DNA of 5,829 nucleotides from JBOHWJ01 sp050736615 (GCA_050736615.1 JBOHWL010000081.1:1-5829); one strand, 5' to 3'. Numbered from the stretch's first letter, positions 1 to 5,190 are shown. Notes: generated from the sequence alone by a model not told the origin. Numbers and translations: made by a program.

Positions 1-206
1 GGGAAGTGGTGGTCGAAATCGAGTCCCGCCGAGAACACGGCGCCGATGCCGGTGAGAGCTACCGCACAGTCGCTGAACTCCGCTTCGAGGCGATCTAATG
101 CCGCATGCAAGTCACTGAAGAACGCCGGGTTTTGCGCGTTGACCGTATTTGTATTCATGGTCACGACGGCGACATTGTCGCGTTTGCGCTCGATCGTCCA
201 CGGCAT
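1..206 (-). CDS. Enoyl-CoA hydratase/isomerase (crotonase) family protein, N-terminal part, cut by the window edge
   Basis: Reading leftward from the ATG at 204-206 gives 68 codons that stay open to base 1. The protein begins MPWTIERKRDNVAVVTMNT, the usual crotonase first strand pair. Residues 57-63 read VFSAGLD, the family's FSAGxD motif; its backbone amides form part of the oxyanion hole that stabilises the CoA-thioester enolate. A GGAG lies 8-9 bases upstream of the ATG and supports this start. Crotonase enzymes act on acyl-CoA esters in the cytoplasm (hydration, isomerisation or hydrolysis). The C-terminal three quarters, including the catalytic Glu positions, lie outside the window, so the reaction cannot be assigned. 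An unusual detail is Asn-Ala-Gln-Asn at 23-26, where many members have an NALN/NAxN-type motif. Family assignment is confident; substrate is unknown. Confidence 0.85.
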   Translation of the reverse strand, partial: MPWTIERKRDNVAVVTMNTNTVNAQNPAFFSDLHAALDRLEAEFSDCAVALTGIGAVFSAGLDFDHHF

Positions 207-276
207 GGCGGCACTCCTTCACGTCATCAGGCTGCTAGAAAAGCTCTGCACAAGCGCCAGCGAGCTGCGTGTCACA

Positions 277-295
277 CGACAGATGGTTTGGCCAC
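277..295 (+). repeat. Left arm of a 19-bp perfect inverted repeat flanking the PAPS-reductase fossil
   Basis: CGACAGATGGTTTGGCCAC here is exactly the reverse complement of bases 1458-1476. Similarity continues weakly outward: AGCTGCGTGT on this side against AGCGCAGTGT read on the minus strand of the other arm. It also continues weakly inward, so the ancestral repeat may have been about 35 bp. The arms are roughly 1.2 kb apart. Confidence 0.75.
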
Positions 296-508
296 GCGGG
301 ATCGTATGGGACCTGACTGGCATATTTCCGTCAAAAAAGCGAGCACGCCGGTCTTCATCGAAATGTCACCTCATCTGGTGTAGTCCTTGATCTGTCGGCA
401 ATTATCGGCCTGACCGACACCGATTACTCAGTTCGCGCCGATCTCGCCGAATGAGTAATAATATGGCCCGCTATGACGCGCTATACTACGCATACGCGGC
501 GAAATGAT

Positions 509-536
509 CAAACCATCTTTCGTTTTTTGTCGCGCT
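509..536 (+). repeat. Third, interrupted copy of the inverted-repeat motif
   Basis: CAAACCATCT (509-518) and TGTCGCGCT (528-536) both match the right repeat arm, where they form one continuous stretch (CAAACCATCTGTCGCGCT at 1463-1480). Here they are separated by about nine T-rich bases. The orientation is that of the right arm. Two matches of this length, adjacent and in order, are unlikely by chance, so this is probably a degenerate copy of a dispersed motif. Confidence 0.5.
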
Positions 537-614
537 GCAGAGAAGTCGGAATAATGCGCGAAAATGCTGAGGAATTGACCGATAGATGAGTGCTGACTGA
601 CCGATGCACATAAA

Positions 615-630
615 ACTGGCACAGGCCAGT
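615..630 (-). terminator. Possible intrinsic terminator after the PAPS-reductase fossil
   Basis: Read on the minus strand this is a six-base-pair stem (ACTGGC/GCCAGT) with a four-base loop, followed by TTTTATG. It lies about 43 bases past the fossil gene's stop at 673. The stem is short and the T-run has only four bases, so it is a weak terminator at best. It is the second of two consecutive hairpins, the other being 634-652. Confidence 0.35.
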
Positions 631-633
631 CGG

Positions 634-652
634 ACATTAGCGTTGCTAATGT
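634..652. repeat. Palindrome ACATTAGC-gtt-GCTAATGT
   Basis: This is a perfect inverted repeat with eight-base arms and a three-base spacer, 21 bases past the stop of the PAPS-reductase fossil. A related palindrome sharing the CATTAG...CTAATG core lies on the other side of the fossil (1402-1418). It could be an RNA hairpin contributing to termination or a protein-binding site; the sequence does not decide. Confidence 0.6.
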
Positions 653-672
653 GAAGACTCCAGGCAAGATAC

Positions 673-1264
673 TCACCAGCGCTGGCCGTAGCGCGCGACC
701 AAATCGCTGTACAGCGCCGGCCAGCCCTCATGCAGTATCCATCCCGGAGCCAGCGGCAACGGCCCGACGCGTTGGAGATGCCGCGGCACGCCAATTTCCG
801 CCAGACGGTCATAAACCGAGCTGTACGGCAGCTCGTGCGACGCGATGAACGCCCAGATGTCTTCGAGCATCCACCAGCCCACCGGATTGCAGCGCCAGCC
901 GTCTTTCGCGGTGCGCCGCAACAGTCCGCCGGCCGCGAGGTGAACCCGGCGATAGCGGCGTTCCCCGCGCGCAAGCCCAGGAACACGCCGTCATAGCCAT
1001 GCGCACGCGTCCAGTCGGCGAGCGGGATTTCCTTTCGCTCCGTGCCAGGCATCGGCTCCCGGAAATCCGGCGGCGTATGCCACGACCGAAACCAGCTCAC
1101 GTGCACCGATTGCCCGGTGACATCGTCAGGCGCACGTTCAGCGCGGCCGCCACGTCCCGCACATATTCCGGATGCCCCGGATACTCCAACTCGTCGTCGA
1201 TCCAGATGCATTCGATCTCCGGCTCGATCTCGCGCACCAGCGCAAGCATGACCAGCGAATCCTC
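673..1264 (-). pseudogene. Broken PAPS-reductase-family gene (phage/accessory type)
   Basis: Three consecutive segments in three frames make one recognisable protein. Bases 1264 down to about 1125 give EDSLVMLALVREIEPEIE and then WIDDELEYPGHPEYV. From about 1124 to 965 comes VHVSWFRSWHTPP, continuing to HGYDGVFLGLRA. From about 966 to 673 comes ERRYRRVHLAAGGLL, then GWRCNPVGWWMLEDIWAFI, ending LVARYGQRW and TGA. The IDDELEYP, FLGLRAxE, WRCNP and VGPLPLAPGW patterns are typical of the ATP-pyrophosphatase-like PAPS reductase family (PF01507) often found in phages and accessory islands. Both junctions (about 1121-1126 and 962-968) fit a one-base deletion. The second would restore the expected Arg-Ala-Glu-Glu. 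The nucleotide-binding loop SGGKDS is not intact: only the final Asp-Ser remains, preceded by Arg-Arg-Arg-Glu. No N-terminus was found upstream. It is probably non-functional unless the indels are sequencing errors. The original substrate is unknown. Confidence 0.75.
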
Positions 1265-1401
1265 GCGTCGTCGCCTGGTCGCGCACGGGCGCAACGTTTG
1301 TGCTCGACGTGCCGGCGGCGCTCCATAGCGAGGACAACGCCGGCAAAGAAACCACGGCCGGATTCTCATGGCTGGCCATAGGTTTTTGAGCCGCCGCACG
1401 C

Positions 1402-1418
1402 CATTAGCACGCCTAATG
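1402..1418. repeat. Palindrome CATTAG-cacgc-CTAATG
   Basis: Six-base perfect arms surround a five-base spacer on the 5' side of the PAPS-reductase fossil. It shares its CATTAG/CTAATG core with the palindrome at 634-652 on the fossil's 3' side. Function is unknown; it could be an operator or part of a repeat. Confidence 0.5.
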
Positions 1419-1457
1419 CGACGAAGCTCACGCAGCCCGCTGGCCGTTCGGTCGCGT

Positions 1458-1476
1458 GTGGCCAAACCATCTGTCG
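1458..1476 (-). repeat. Right arm of the 19-bp perfect inverted repeat
   Basis: GTGGCCAAACCATCTGTCG is the exact reverse complement of 277-295. The bases beyond it (CGCTACACTGCGCT) resemble the complement of the bases outside the left arm, which extends the repeat imperfectly. Confidence 0.75.
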
Positions 1477-1523
1477 CGCTACACTGCGCTTTGAGTCAGA
1501 GTCCGCGAGGTGCGTTCCAAATA

Positions 1524-1605
1524 AGTGAGGAATCCCGGAAAATCCTTGAAAGGACCAAAAGACCCAGGATTCCTCGCTGCGCGCGGAAAGACAGGCGAGA
1601 CTTGT
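1524..1605. repeat. Palindromic dispersed-repeat-like element with the GTCATTCCGAGC...GAGGAATC signature
   Basis: AGTGAGGAATCC (1524-1535) pairs with GGATTCCTCGCT (1567-1578) over twelve positions with a single G-T wobble. The loop contains a smaller palindrome, TCCTT-ga-AAGGA (1543-1554). On the minus strand, bases from about 1595 leftward read TGTCTTTCCGCGCGCAGCGA and continue into GGAATCC. From memory this is close to the dispersed repeat TGTCATTCCGAGCGNAGCGA followed by GGAATC, seen in many bacterial genomes. It lies 39 bases past the stop of the HEAT gene and could act as its transcript end, though there is no T-run. Confidence 0.55.
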
Positions 1606-1616
1606 GAGGAGGTTCC

Positions 1617-2390
1617 TTAGAGGCCGCCTTCGCGTTCGATTTTAGCGTCTTCCTCGCGCAGCTTGGATAACTTTTCGGCGGTTGGCACGAGCTGTTTCTG
1701 GCGCTCGGCCTGCATTTCGGCCTGGTGCCGATTGGGCAGCTCGCCGTCGATTTTTTCGAGCGCCTCTTGCGCCAGGCGCCGCACCATCGGGCTTTGATCG
1801 CGGTTAAGGATGCGGATCAGCGCGTCGTTGGCGCGTGGATCGCCAATTTCACCCAACGCGAACACCGCCGTGCCGCGGCTCTGCGCGTCGTTCGTCTGCT
1901 TAAGATATTCGAGTACCGGCAGGGTCCCCTGTGAATCACCGATCCGGCCAAGCGCGGCGACCAGATGAAGTTTTTCGATCGCGGGGGTATCGCGCAGAAA
2001 CAATTCTTGCGTCATCATAGGGACCGCTTGGGCGGCACCGCGTGCGCCGAGCACGTCGATAGCCTTGATACGCACGCGCACGTCCGGATCGGAAAGTCCA
2101 CGAAAGAGGATTTCATTGACGTCGGGGCTGCCGACATTGCGTAATTTTTCGAGCCCTTCCACCCGCACGCGCGGGTCGGCGTCTTGGACCTTTCGTTTGG
2201 CGTCCTTGATAATGTCGGCGGCGCTTTTGCCGTGATTTAAACTTTCGGGACCGGCTTCCTCAAGGGCCTGCAGTGGTTCGGCCGAATTCATCGGCCCCGG
2301 CATGCCGATTTCCTGTGCGTGACTCGCATAGGGCACCGCAATGACCGCGGCGAGGATGATGATCGCCATCACCGTGACGCGTTTGAACAT
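1617..2390 (-). CDS. Exported HEAT-repeat protein, 257 aa
   Basis: Residues 1-25 are a classical Sec signal peptide: MFKR, a hydrophobic core (VMAIIILAAVIAVPYA), then SHA before Gln26 as the likely cleavage point. From about residue 68 to 216 there are roughly five HEAT/PBS-lyase-type units of about 32 residues. Recurring pieces include DADPRVRVEGLEKL, DPDVRVRIKAIDVL, LHLVAALGRIGDSQG, GTAVFALGEIGDPRA and SPMVRRLAQEALEKI. The last 40 residues are charged and likely helical. HEAT arrays are protein-binding scaffolds, so a periplasmic scaffold role is the reasonable inference; no enzyme activity is indicated. The ATG at 2388-2390 is chosen because GGGGAGG sits seven bases before it and the signal peptide starts there. 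An in-frame ATG further upstream would add 22 residues that bury the signal peptide. It is divergent from the DUF3108 gene. Confidence 0.85.
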   Translation of the reverse strand: MFKRVTVMAIIILAAVIAVPYASHAQEIGMPGPMNSAEPLQALEEAGPESLNHGKSAADIIKDAKRKVQDADPRVRVEGLEKLRNVGSPDVNEILFRGLSDPDVRVRIKAIDVLGARGAAQAVPMMTQELFLRDTPAIEKLHLVAALGRIGDSQGTLPVLEYLKQTNDAQSRGTAVFALGEIGDPRANDALIRILNRDQSPMVRRLAQEALEKIDGELPNRHQAEMQAERQKQLVPTAEKLSKLREEDAKIEREGGL

Positions 2391-2397
2391 TAGCCGG

Positions 2398-2404
2398 CCT
2401 CCCC
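2398..2404 (-). promoter_or_regulatory. Ribosome binding site of the HEAT-repeat gene
   Basis: GGGGAGG on the minus strand with seven bases to the ATG at 2390. It fixes the start and rules out the longer reading from the upstream ATG. Confidence 0.8.
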
Positions 2405-2407
2405 AAA

Positions 2408-2436
2408 TTGGCGAAATTTGATTCACACATTTTATT
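2408..2436 (+). promoter_or_regulatory. Candidate sigma70 promoter toward the DUF3108 gene
   Basis: TTGGCG (2408-2413) and TTTATT (2431-2436) are separated by 17 bases, with four of six consensus matches in each box. Transcription would start near 2443, leaving a leader of about 50 bases that contains the purine-rich site at 2481-2490. It overlaps the opposing promoter of the HEAT gene. Confidence 0.4.
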
Positions 2437-2456
2437 CGATTTTGTACGTGCGGCAA
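2429..2456 (-). promoter_or_regulatory. Candidate sigma70 promoter of the HEAT-repeat gene
   Basis: On the minus strand TTGCCG (2451-2456) is followed after 16 bases by TAAAAT (2429-2434). The -10 box matches five of six consensus bases. Transcription would start about 30 bases before the start codon, leaving room for the strong ribosome binding site at 2398-2404. Confidence 0.55.
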
Positions 2457-3437
2457 AACCCGCTCGATGCCAGCCGGATTGGAGGCGGAGCGTCATTATG
2501 GCGCACCGCCGTGATGGCCTTGGCGTTGCTTGCGCTATCGGTCAAAAGCGCGCGTGCGCAGACCGCCTCCAAGCCGCATCACCGCCGCCCTCCGGTGGCG
2601 AAGCCGGTGGCATTGCCGGCGAATCTCACTATCCCGCATTATGCACCCGGCGATATACCGTTCAGCGACGGCGAGGTGCTTACCTACGAAGCAACATGGA
2701 TGGATATTCCCGCCGCCCAAGCGCGCGTGAGCATCCATCATCAGCGCCGGAATCCAGCGCTGTGGAGCGGGGAGATGTGGATCACCAGCAGCAAGCCGGT
2801 CGATCTCATTTATCGCATGCGCGACTACATCCGCGAGGATTTTCAACGCCAGTCGCTCGCGCCGCGCGGCATGTATATCGTGCAGCACGAAAAGCATCGC
2901 TTCGACGTATGGCACGATAGCTTCGACCAGCGTACCCACGTGGTTGTTAGTTCGGAGCGTGACACGCGCGGCCGCATAAAAACCAGGGAGTTCATCGGCG
3001 GACAGCCGTGGGGACCGTTCTCGGGGACCCTGATGGCGTTATCGCAGCCGCTTAACGTCGGTGACAAGCTGACTTTCGACGTGTTTAGCGGTGGTAATCG
3101 CTACGTTTTTCGCTTCAATGTGAAAACGCGCGAGCGCATCACCACGACGCTGGGCACCTTCGACACGCTGCGAATCGAACCCTCGGTGGTATGGCTGAGC
3201 AACGGCAAGTTCCGCAGCCAGGCCAGACAAACCACGGTGTGGGTGACCACCAAGGGGCACGTTCCCGTGCGCATTGACGCGCAGGTCATCTTCGGTAATG
3301 TGCAGGCCGATCTCATCAATATTAGCGGCGCGCCTCCGCCGGCTGGTGCTTCAACCCCGGTCGAGGTGTCGGCGCGTAAAAGCACGGTGGCGGACCCGCC
3401 GTCATCGGCCTCATGGCTAGCCGGGATATTGCCGTGA
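2448..3437 (+). CDS. Exported DUF3108-domain protein (start uncertain)
   Basis: The frame ending at the TGA at 3435-3437 encodes an apparent signal peptide (RTAVMALALLALSVKSARAQ, cleavage after Ala of ARA), then a Pro/His-rich linker. A DUF3108 (PF11306) domain follows, beginning FSDGEVLTYEATWMDIPAAQ and running to about VRIDAQVIFGNVQADLI. DUF3108 proteins are exported proteins of unknown biochemical role, likely beta-rich; this fits an envelope location. About 30 residues after the domain look disordered. The start is unclear. GTG 2448 is the in-frame codon that keeps a basic N-terminal region but has no ribosome binding site. ATG 2514 would leave a 15-residue signal peptide, too short. The strong site at 2481-2490 points to ATG 2498, which is one frame off. 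The family is confident; the 5' end is not. Confidence 0.8.
   Translation: MRQNPLDASRIGGGASLWRTAVMALALLALSVKSARAQTASKPHHRRPPVAKPVALPANLTIPHYAPGDIPFSDGEVLTYEATWMDIPAAQARVSIHHQRRNPALWSGEMWITSSKPVDLIYRMRDYIREDFQRQSLAPRGMYIVQHEKHRFDVWHDSFDQRTHVVVSSERDTRGRIKTREFIGGQPWGPFSGTLMALSQPLNVGDKLTFDVFSGGNRYVFRFNVKTRERITTTLGTFDTLRIEPSVVWLSNGKFRSQARQTTVWVTTKGHVPVRIDAQVIFGNVQADLINISGAPPPAGASTPVEVSARKSTVADPPSSASWLAGILP
2481..2490 (+). promoter_or_regulatory. Strong ribosome binding site in front of an out-of-frame ATG
   Basis: GGAGGCGGAG lies seven bases before the ATG at 2498-2500, ideal spacing. That ATG is not in the DUF3108 frame, but a one-base frame change within about 2501-2513 would join it to the signal peptide and give a normal length of roughly 21 residues. 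Confidence 0.5.
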
Positions 3438-3484
3438 TCGCGTATTATTGAAGAGTCAAATGTCCTTGCGGCAGACGCCAATGC

Positions 3485-3490
3485 TATGTT
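3485..3490 (+). promoter_or_regulatory. Possible extended -10 element before the isomerase-like gene
   Basis: TATGTT preceded by TGC fits an extended -10 (TGn-TATAAT type) 40 bases ahead of the start codon. No good -35 box sits at 16-18 bases, so support is weak. The 93-base gap after the DUF3108 stop makes a separate promoter plausible. Confidence 0.25.
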
Positions 3491-3530
3491 GAAGTGACCG
3501 AGCCGCCAATCAAGGATGGAGTGCGATTAA

Positions 3531-4136
3531 ATGAGTAAGAAGCTCGAGTTTTTCTATGACTGTTCGAGTCCTTGGACTTATTTGGCCTTTAGCCGGATCG
3601 AAGAGGTGGCCAACCAGCATCGCGCCGAACTCGTATGGAAACCGATCCTGGTGGGCGGAGTTTTCAACGCGGTCAATCCCTCCGTCTATGAGACGCGCGA
3701 GCGTCCAGTCAAACCGAAGGCGCGCTACTATGCCAAGGACTTGCAGGACTGGGCGCATCTTTACGGATTGAAAATTGGACAGCCAACGGTGTTTCCGGTC
3801 AATTCGGTCAAAGCGATGCGCGGCGCCTTCGTGGCGCATGAGCATGGGAATATATCCGCCTATTCGCGTCGCGTGTTCGAGTCTTATTGGGGCGAGGATC
3901 GCGATATCAGCAAGGACGACGTGCTACGCGAAATCGTCCGCGCAGTCGGTTTGGACGATCACGACTATTTCAGCAAAATTGCGGCTCCCGAGTACAAAAA
4001 CCGGCTCAAGGCCAATACCGATGAGGTGATCGAACGCGGCGGTTTTGGCTCACCCACGATTTTTGTAGACGGCGAGATGTTTTTCGGCAATGACCGTCTG
4101 ATTCTGGTAGAGCACGCCCTGTCCCATTCTCATTAA
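3531..4136 (+). CDS. 2-hydroxychromene-2-carboxylate isomerase-like protein (DsbA family, kappa-GST type)
   Basis: The 201-residue protein has the family's N-terminal FYDCSSPWTYLAF (residues 8-20), where Ser13-Pro14 aligns with the catalytic Ser-Pro of NahD-type isomerases. Near the C-terminus GGFGSPTIFVDGEMFFGNDRL (residues 170-190) carries the cis-proline (Pro175) of the thioredoxin fold and the DGExFxGxDR signature. Length matches the family (about 200). Known members are cytoplasmic, bind glutathione and interconvert hydroxychromene carboxylate and hydroxybenzylidene pyruvate in naphthalene breakdown. Nothing nearby suggests naphthalene catabolism, so here it is better read as a glutathione-dependent isomerase or transferase of unknown substrate. 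Cys11 and Ser12 next to the catalytic Ser are notable. GGAG nine bases before the ATG supports the start. The next gene follows after 28 bases, suggesting cotranscription. Confidence 0.85.
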   Translation: MSKKLEFFYDCSSPWTYLAFSRIEEVANQHRAELVWKPILVGGVFNAVNPSVYETRERPVKPKARYYAKDLQDWAHLYGLKIGQPTVFPVNSVKAMRGAFVAHEHGNISAYSRRVFESYWGEDRDISKDDVLREIVRAVGLDDHDYFSKIAAPEYKNRLKANTDEVIERGGFGSPTIFVDGEMFFGNDRLILVEHALSHSH

Positions 4137-4164
4137 ATCGCTCCGCGGCGACCGCCGGTTTTCC

Positions 4165-4740
4165 ATGAATGACTTGCCGCCGCGGCTGCGCGCGTTTGTC
4201 GCGTTGCGCCTGAACCGCGAGGTCGAAGACGCGTTGCTCGCCTTTATCGAGGGATTGCGTCCGGAGGCCGCCGGCGTGCGATGGGTGCGGCGCGCCAATC
4301 TGCATGTGACGCTGCGTTTTCTCGGCGGCGCGGTGGAGGCCGCGATGATTGGTGCAATCATGCCAAGGTTGGAGCGCGTCGCGGATGACACATCACGCTG
4401 GACGCTAGCGGTGCGTGGGGCCGGCGCGTTCCCTAATCTCGCGCGGCCGCGCGTAATCTGGGTGGGGCTGCGGGCGGCGGAGTTGGGGCCGTTGGCGGAG
4501 CGGGTGGAAGCGGCGGCGGTCGCATCCGGGTTTGCGCCGGAAAAGCGCCCTTATTCCGCTCATCTCACGATCGGCCGCGTGCGCGATCTGACGGGATGGG
4601 TGGTCACGCGGCGGCGGTTGGAAGACGCCGCCTCACGCGAATTCGGCCATTGTCCCATCGACGCGATGATGCTTTATCGCAGTGTGCTCGGCGCTGAGAC
4701 CGCGCGCTATCAAGAGCTGGCCCGCTTCCCGTTCCAATAA
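4165..4740 (+). CDS. thpR: RNA 2',3'-cyclic phosphodiesterase ThpR (LigT, 2H phosphoesterase)
   Basis: The 191-residue protein shows both histidine motifs of the 2H phosphoesterase superfamily: HVTL at residues 47-50 and HLTI at 133-136. They are followed by the usual GRVR. The N-terminal RLRAFVALRLNREV and the LHVTLRFLGG segment are typical of bacterial ThpR, and the length is normal (about 180-190). The two histidines catalyse opening of 2',3'-cyclic phosphate ends of RNA to 2'-phosphate; E. coli LigT can also join tRNA halves in vitro through a 2'-5' bond. It is cytoplasmic, and the physiological role is not settled. No obvious ribosome binding site precedes the ATG at 4165, 28 bases after the upstream stop, so translation may be coupled to or assisted by the isomerase-like gene. 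No downstream partner shares its strand; the neighbours are convergent. Confidence 0.9.
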   Translation: MNDLPPRLRAFVALRLNREVEDALLAFIEGLRPEAAGVRWVRRANLHVTLRFLGGAVEAAMIGAIMPRLERVADDTSRWTLAVRGAGAFPNLARPRVIWVGLRAAELGPLAERVEAAAVASGFAPEKRPYSAHLTIGRVRDLTGWVVTRRRLEDAASREFGHCPIDAMMLYRSVLGAETARYQELARFPFQ

Positions 4741-4829
4741 GCGCGCAACGATCCGGCGCCCACTTGAAGGGACCGGCTCAACGAGATCATCGGCTAGAAG
4801 GGTTGTCCGCCGGCGCCCTGGAGCGCTTA

Positions 4830-4862
4830 CCTAACACGATAAAAAGACATTATCGTGTTAGG
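4830..4862. terminator. Perfect 13-bp inverted repeat in the convergent space between thpR and higA
   Basis: CCTAACACGATAA (4830-4842) and TTATCGTGTTAGG (4850-4862) are exact complements around a seven-base loop. The position between two converging genes (stops at 4740 and 4879) suggests a bidirectional transcript end. Neither side has a T-run after the stem, and the AT-rich stem is unlike a standard intrinsic terminator, so a protein-binding palindrome or a mobile-repeat footprint is also possible. The structure itself is certain; its role is inferred. Confidence 0.45.
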
Positions 4863-4878
4863 AACCGAAGCAGTGGAG

Positions 4879-5169
4879 TCAGGCGGCGCGGTGGATGCGC
4901 CGAACATGAATTTGCTTTTCGCGTTTGCGGGTCTGCGCGATGTCGTAAGCTGACTGCATTCTCATCAGCGTATCCATCTTTACGCCGAATGCCTTCTCGA
5001 TGCGTAGCGCCATTTCGCCGGACAGGGAGGCCTTGCCGTTAAGCAAGCTGGATAATGCGGGGCGGGAAACCCGCAGCGCGTCGGCGGCAGCCGTAACCGA
5101 CAAGCCCGCGGGTTCAACGATCTCCGTCCGTATAAAGTCGCCGGGATGCGGCGGGTTTTTTATAGGCAT
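4879..5169 (-). CDS. higA: HigA-type antitoxin, XRE-family helix-turn-helix
   Basis: The 96-residue protein begins MPIKNPPHPGDFIRTEI, the typical HigA opening (NPPHPGEFI). A helix-turn-helix follows at about residues 23-61 (LSVTAAADALRVSRPALSSL, LNGKASLSGEMALRIEKAF). The C-terminal YDIAQTRKREKQI segment is also typical. HigA binds and neutralises HigB, an mRNA interferase of the RelE superfamily, and represses its own operon by binding the promoter. The ATG at 5167-5169 is preferred over the in-frame GTG at 5181, because the homologous core starts there and a GGAG lies 11 bases upstream. It begins 21 bases after the toxin's stop, the usual toxin-first order of higBA. The gene is intact, unlike its partner. 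Confidence 0.88.
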   Translation of the reverse strand: MPIKNPPHPGDFIRTEIVEPAGLSVTAAADALRVSRPALSSLLNGKASLSGEMALRIEKAFGVKMDTLMRMQSAYDIAQTRKREKQIHVRRIHRAA

Positions 5170-5190
5170 AGCAGCAGTCACTCCGGTTGG

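Larger units (their letters stand above)
207..672. other. Non-coding or degraded stretch between the crotonase gene and the PAPS-reductase fossil
   Basis: Open frames here are short and overlapping, and their translations resemble no family I know. What the stretch does hold is one copy of a 19-bp inverted repeat (277-295), an interrupted third copy of the same motif (509-536), and two adjacent hairpins (615-630 and 634-652) just past the fossil gene's stop codon. The promoter and leader of the crotonase gene should lie just right of 206, but no convincing -35/-10 pair was found. Confidence 0.6.
277..1476. mobile_element. Possible repeat-bounded 1.2-kb segment containing the PAPS-reductase fossil
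   Basis: The segment is bounded by the 19-bp perfect inverted repeats and contains the broken PAPS-reductase gene with its palindromes. The geometry (about 1.2 kb, inverted ends) is like an insertion sequence or a transposon-mobilised cargo unit. There is no transposase, however, and no target-site duplication was recognised outside the arms. The internal third copy of the motif also fits a simple dispersed repeat. This is inference with low confidence. Confidence 0.25.
1265..1616. other. Gene-free stretch between the PAPS-reductase fossil and the HEAT-repeat gene
   Basis: The missing N-terminal region of the fossil should lie at about 1265-1390 on the minus strand, but no frame there gives a recognisable PAPS-reductase start. 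The rest holds a CATTAG palindrome (1402-1418), the right inverted-repeat arm (1458-1476) and a palindromic repeat element (1524-1605). No other gene was seen. Confidence 0.55.

Noticed and set aside
46..390. Plus-strand open frame of 114 codons
   Set aside because: It is the antisense shadow of the crotonase start and of the non-coding stretch after it; its translation is Arg/Ser-rich and resembles no protein.
673..1264. DndC-type DNA phosphorothioation gene
   Set aside because: DndC is a much longer member of the same superfamily and comes with dndB/D/E; none is present, and the sequence resembles the shorter phage-type PAPS reductases.
486..1379. Long 297-codon minus-strand open frame as a single gene
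   Set aside because: Only its middle part (about 965-1124) matches the PAPS reductase family; both ends are out of frame with the recognisable flanking segments, so it is not the real product.
2408..2920. 170-codon plus-strand frame beginning near the DUF3108 gene
   Set aside because: It is an alternative frame of the DUF3108 gene. Its only interest is that it contains the ATG at 2498 behind the strong ribosome binding site.
2535..2939. 134-codon minus-strand frame
   Set aside because: Antisense shadow of the DUF3108 domain; no family resemblance and no start signals.
3531..4740. Naphthalene-degradation gene cluster
   Set aside because: Only one gene resembles a naphthalene-pathway enzyme; its neighbour is an RNA phosphodiesterase, so pathway assignment is not supported.
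4829..4863. Integron attC site behind a toxin-antitoxin cassette
   Set aside because: The outer bases partly fit the attC core pattern (ACCTAAC fits, GTTAGGA misses at the last base), but the element is 33 bases with an uninterrupted stem; attC sites are about 57 bases or longer with bulged bases and a larger loop.
5170..5181. GTG 5181 as the start of higA
   Set aside because: It would add only four residues (MTAA) before the conserved opening and has no ribosome binding site at proper spacing.
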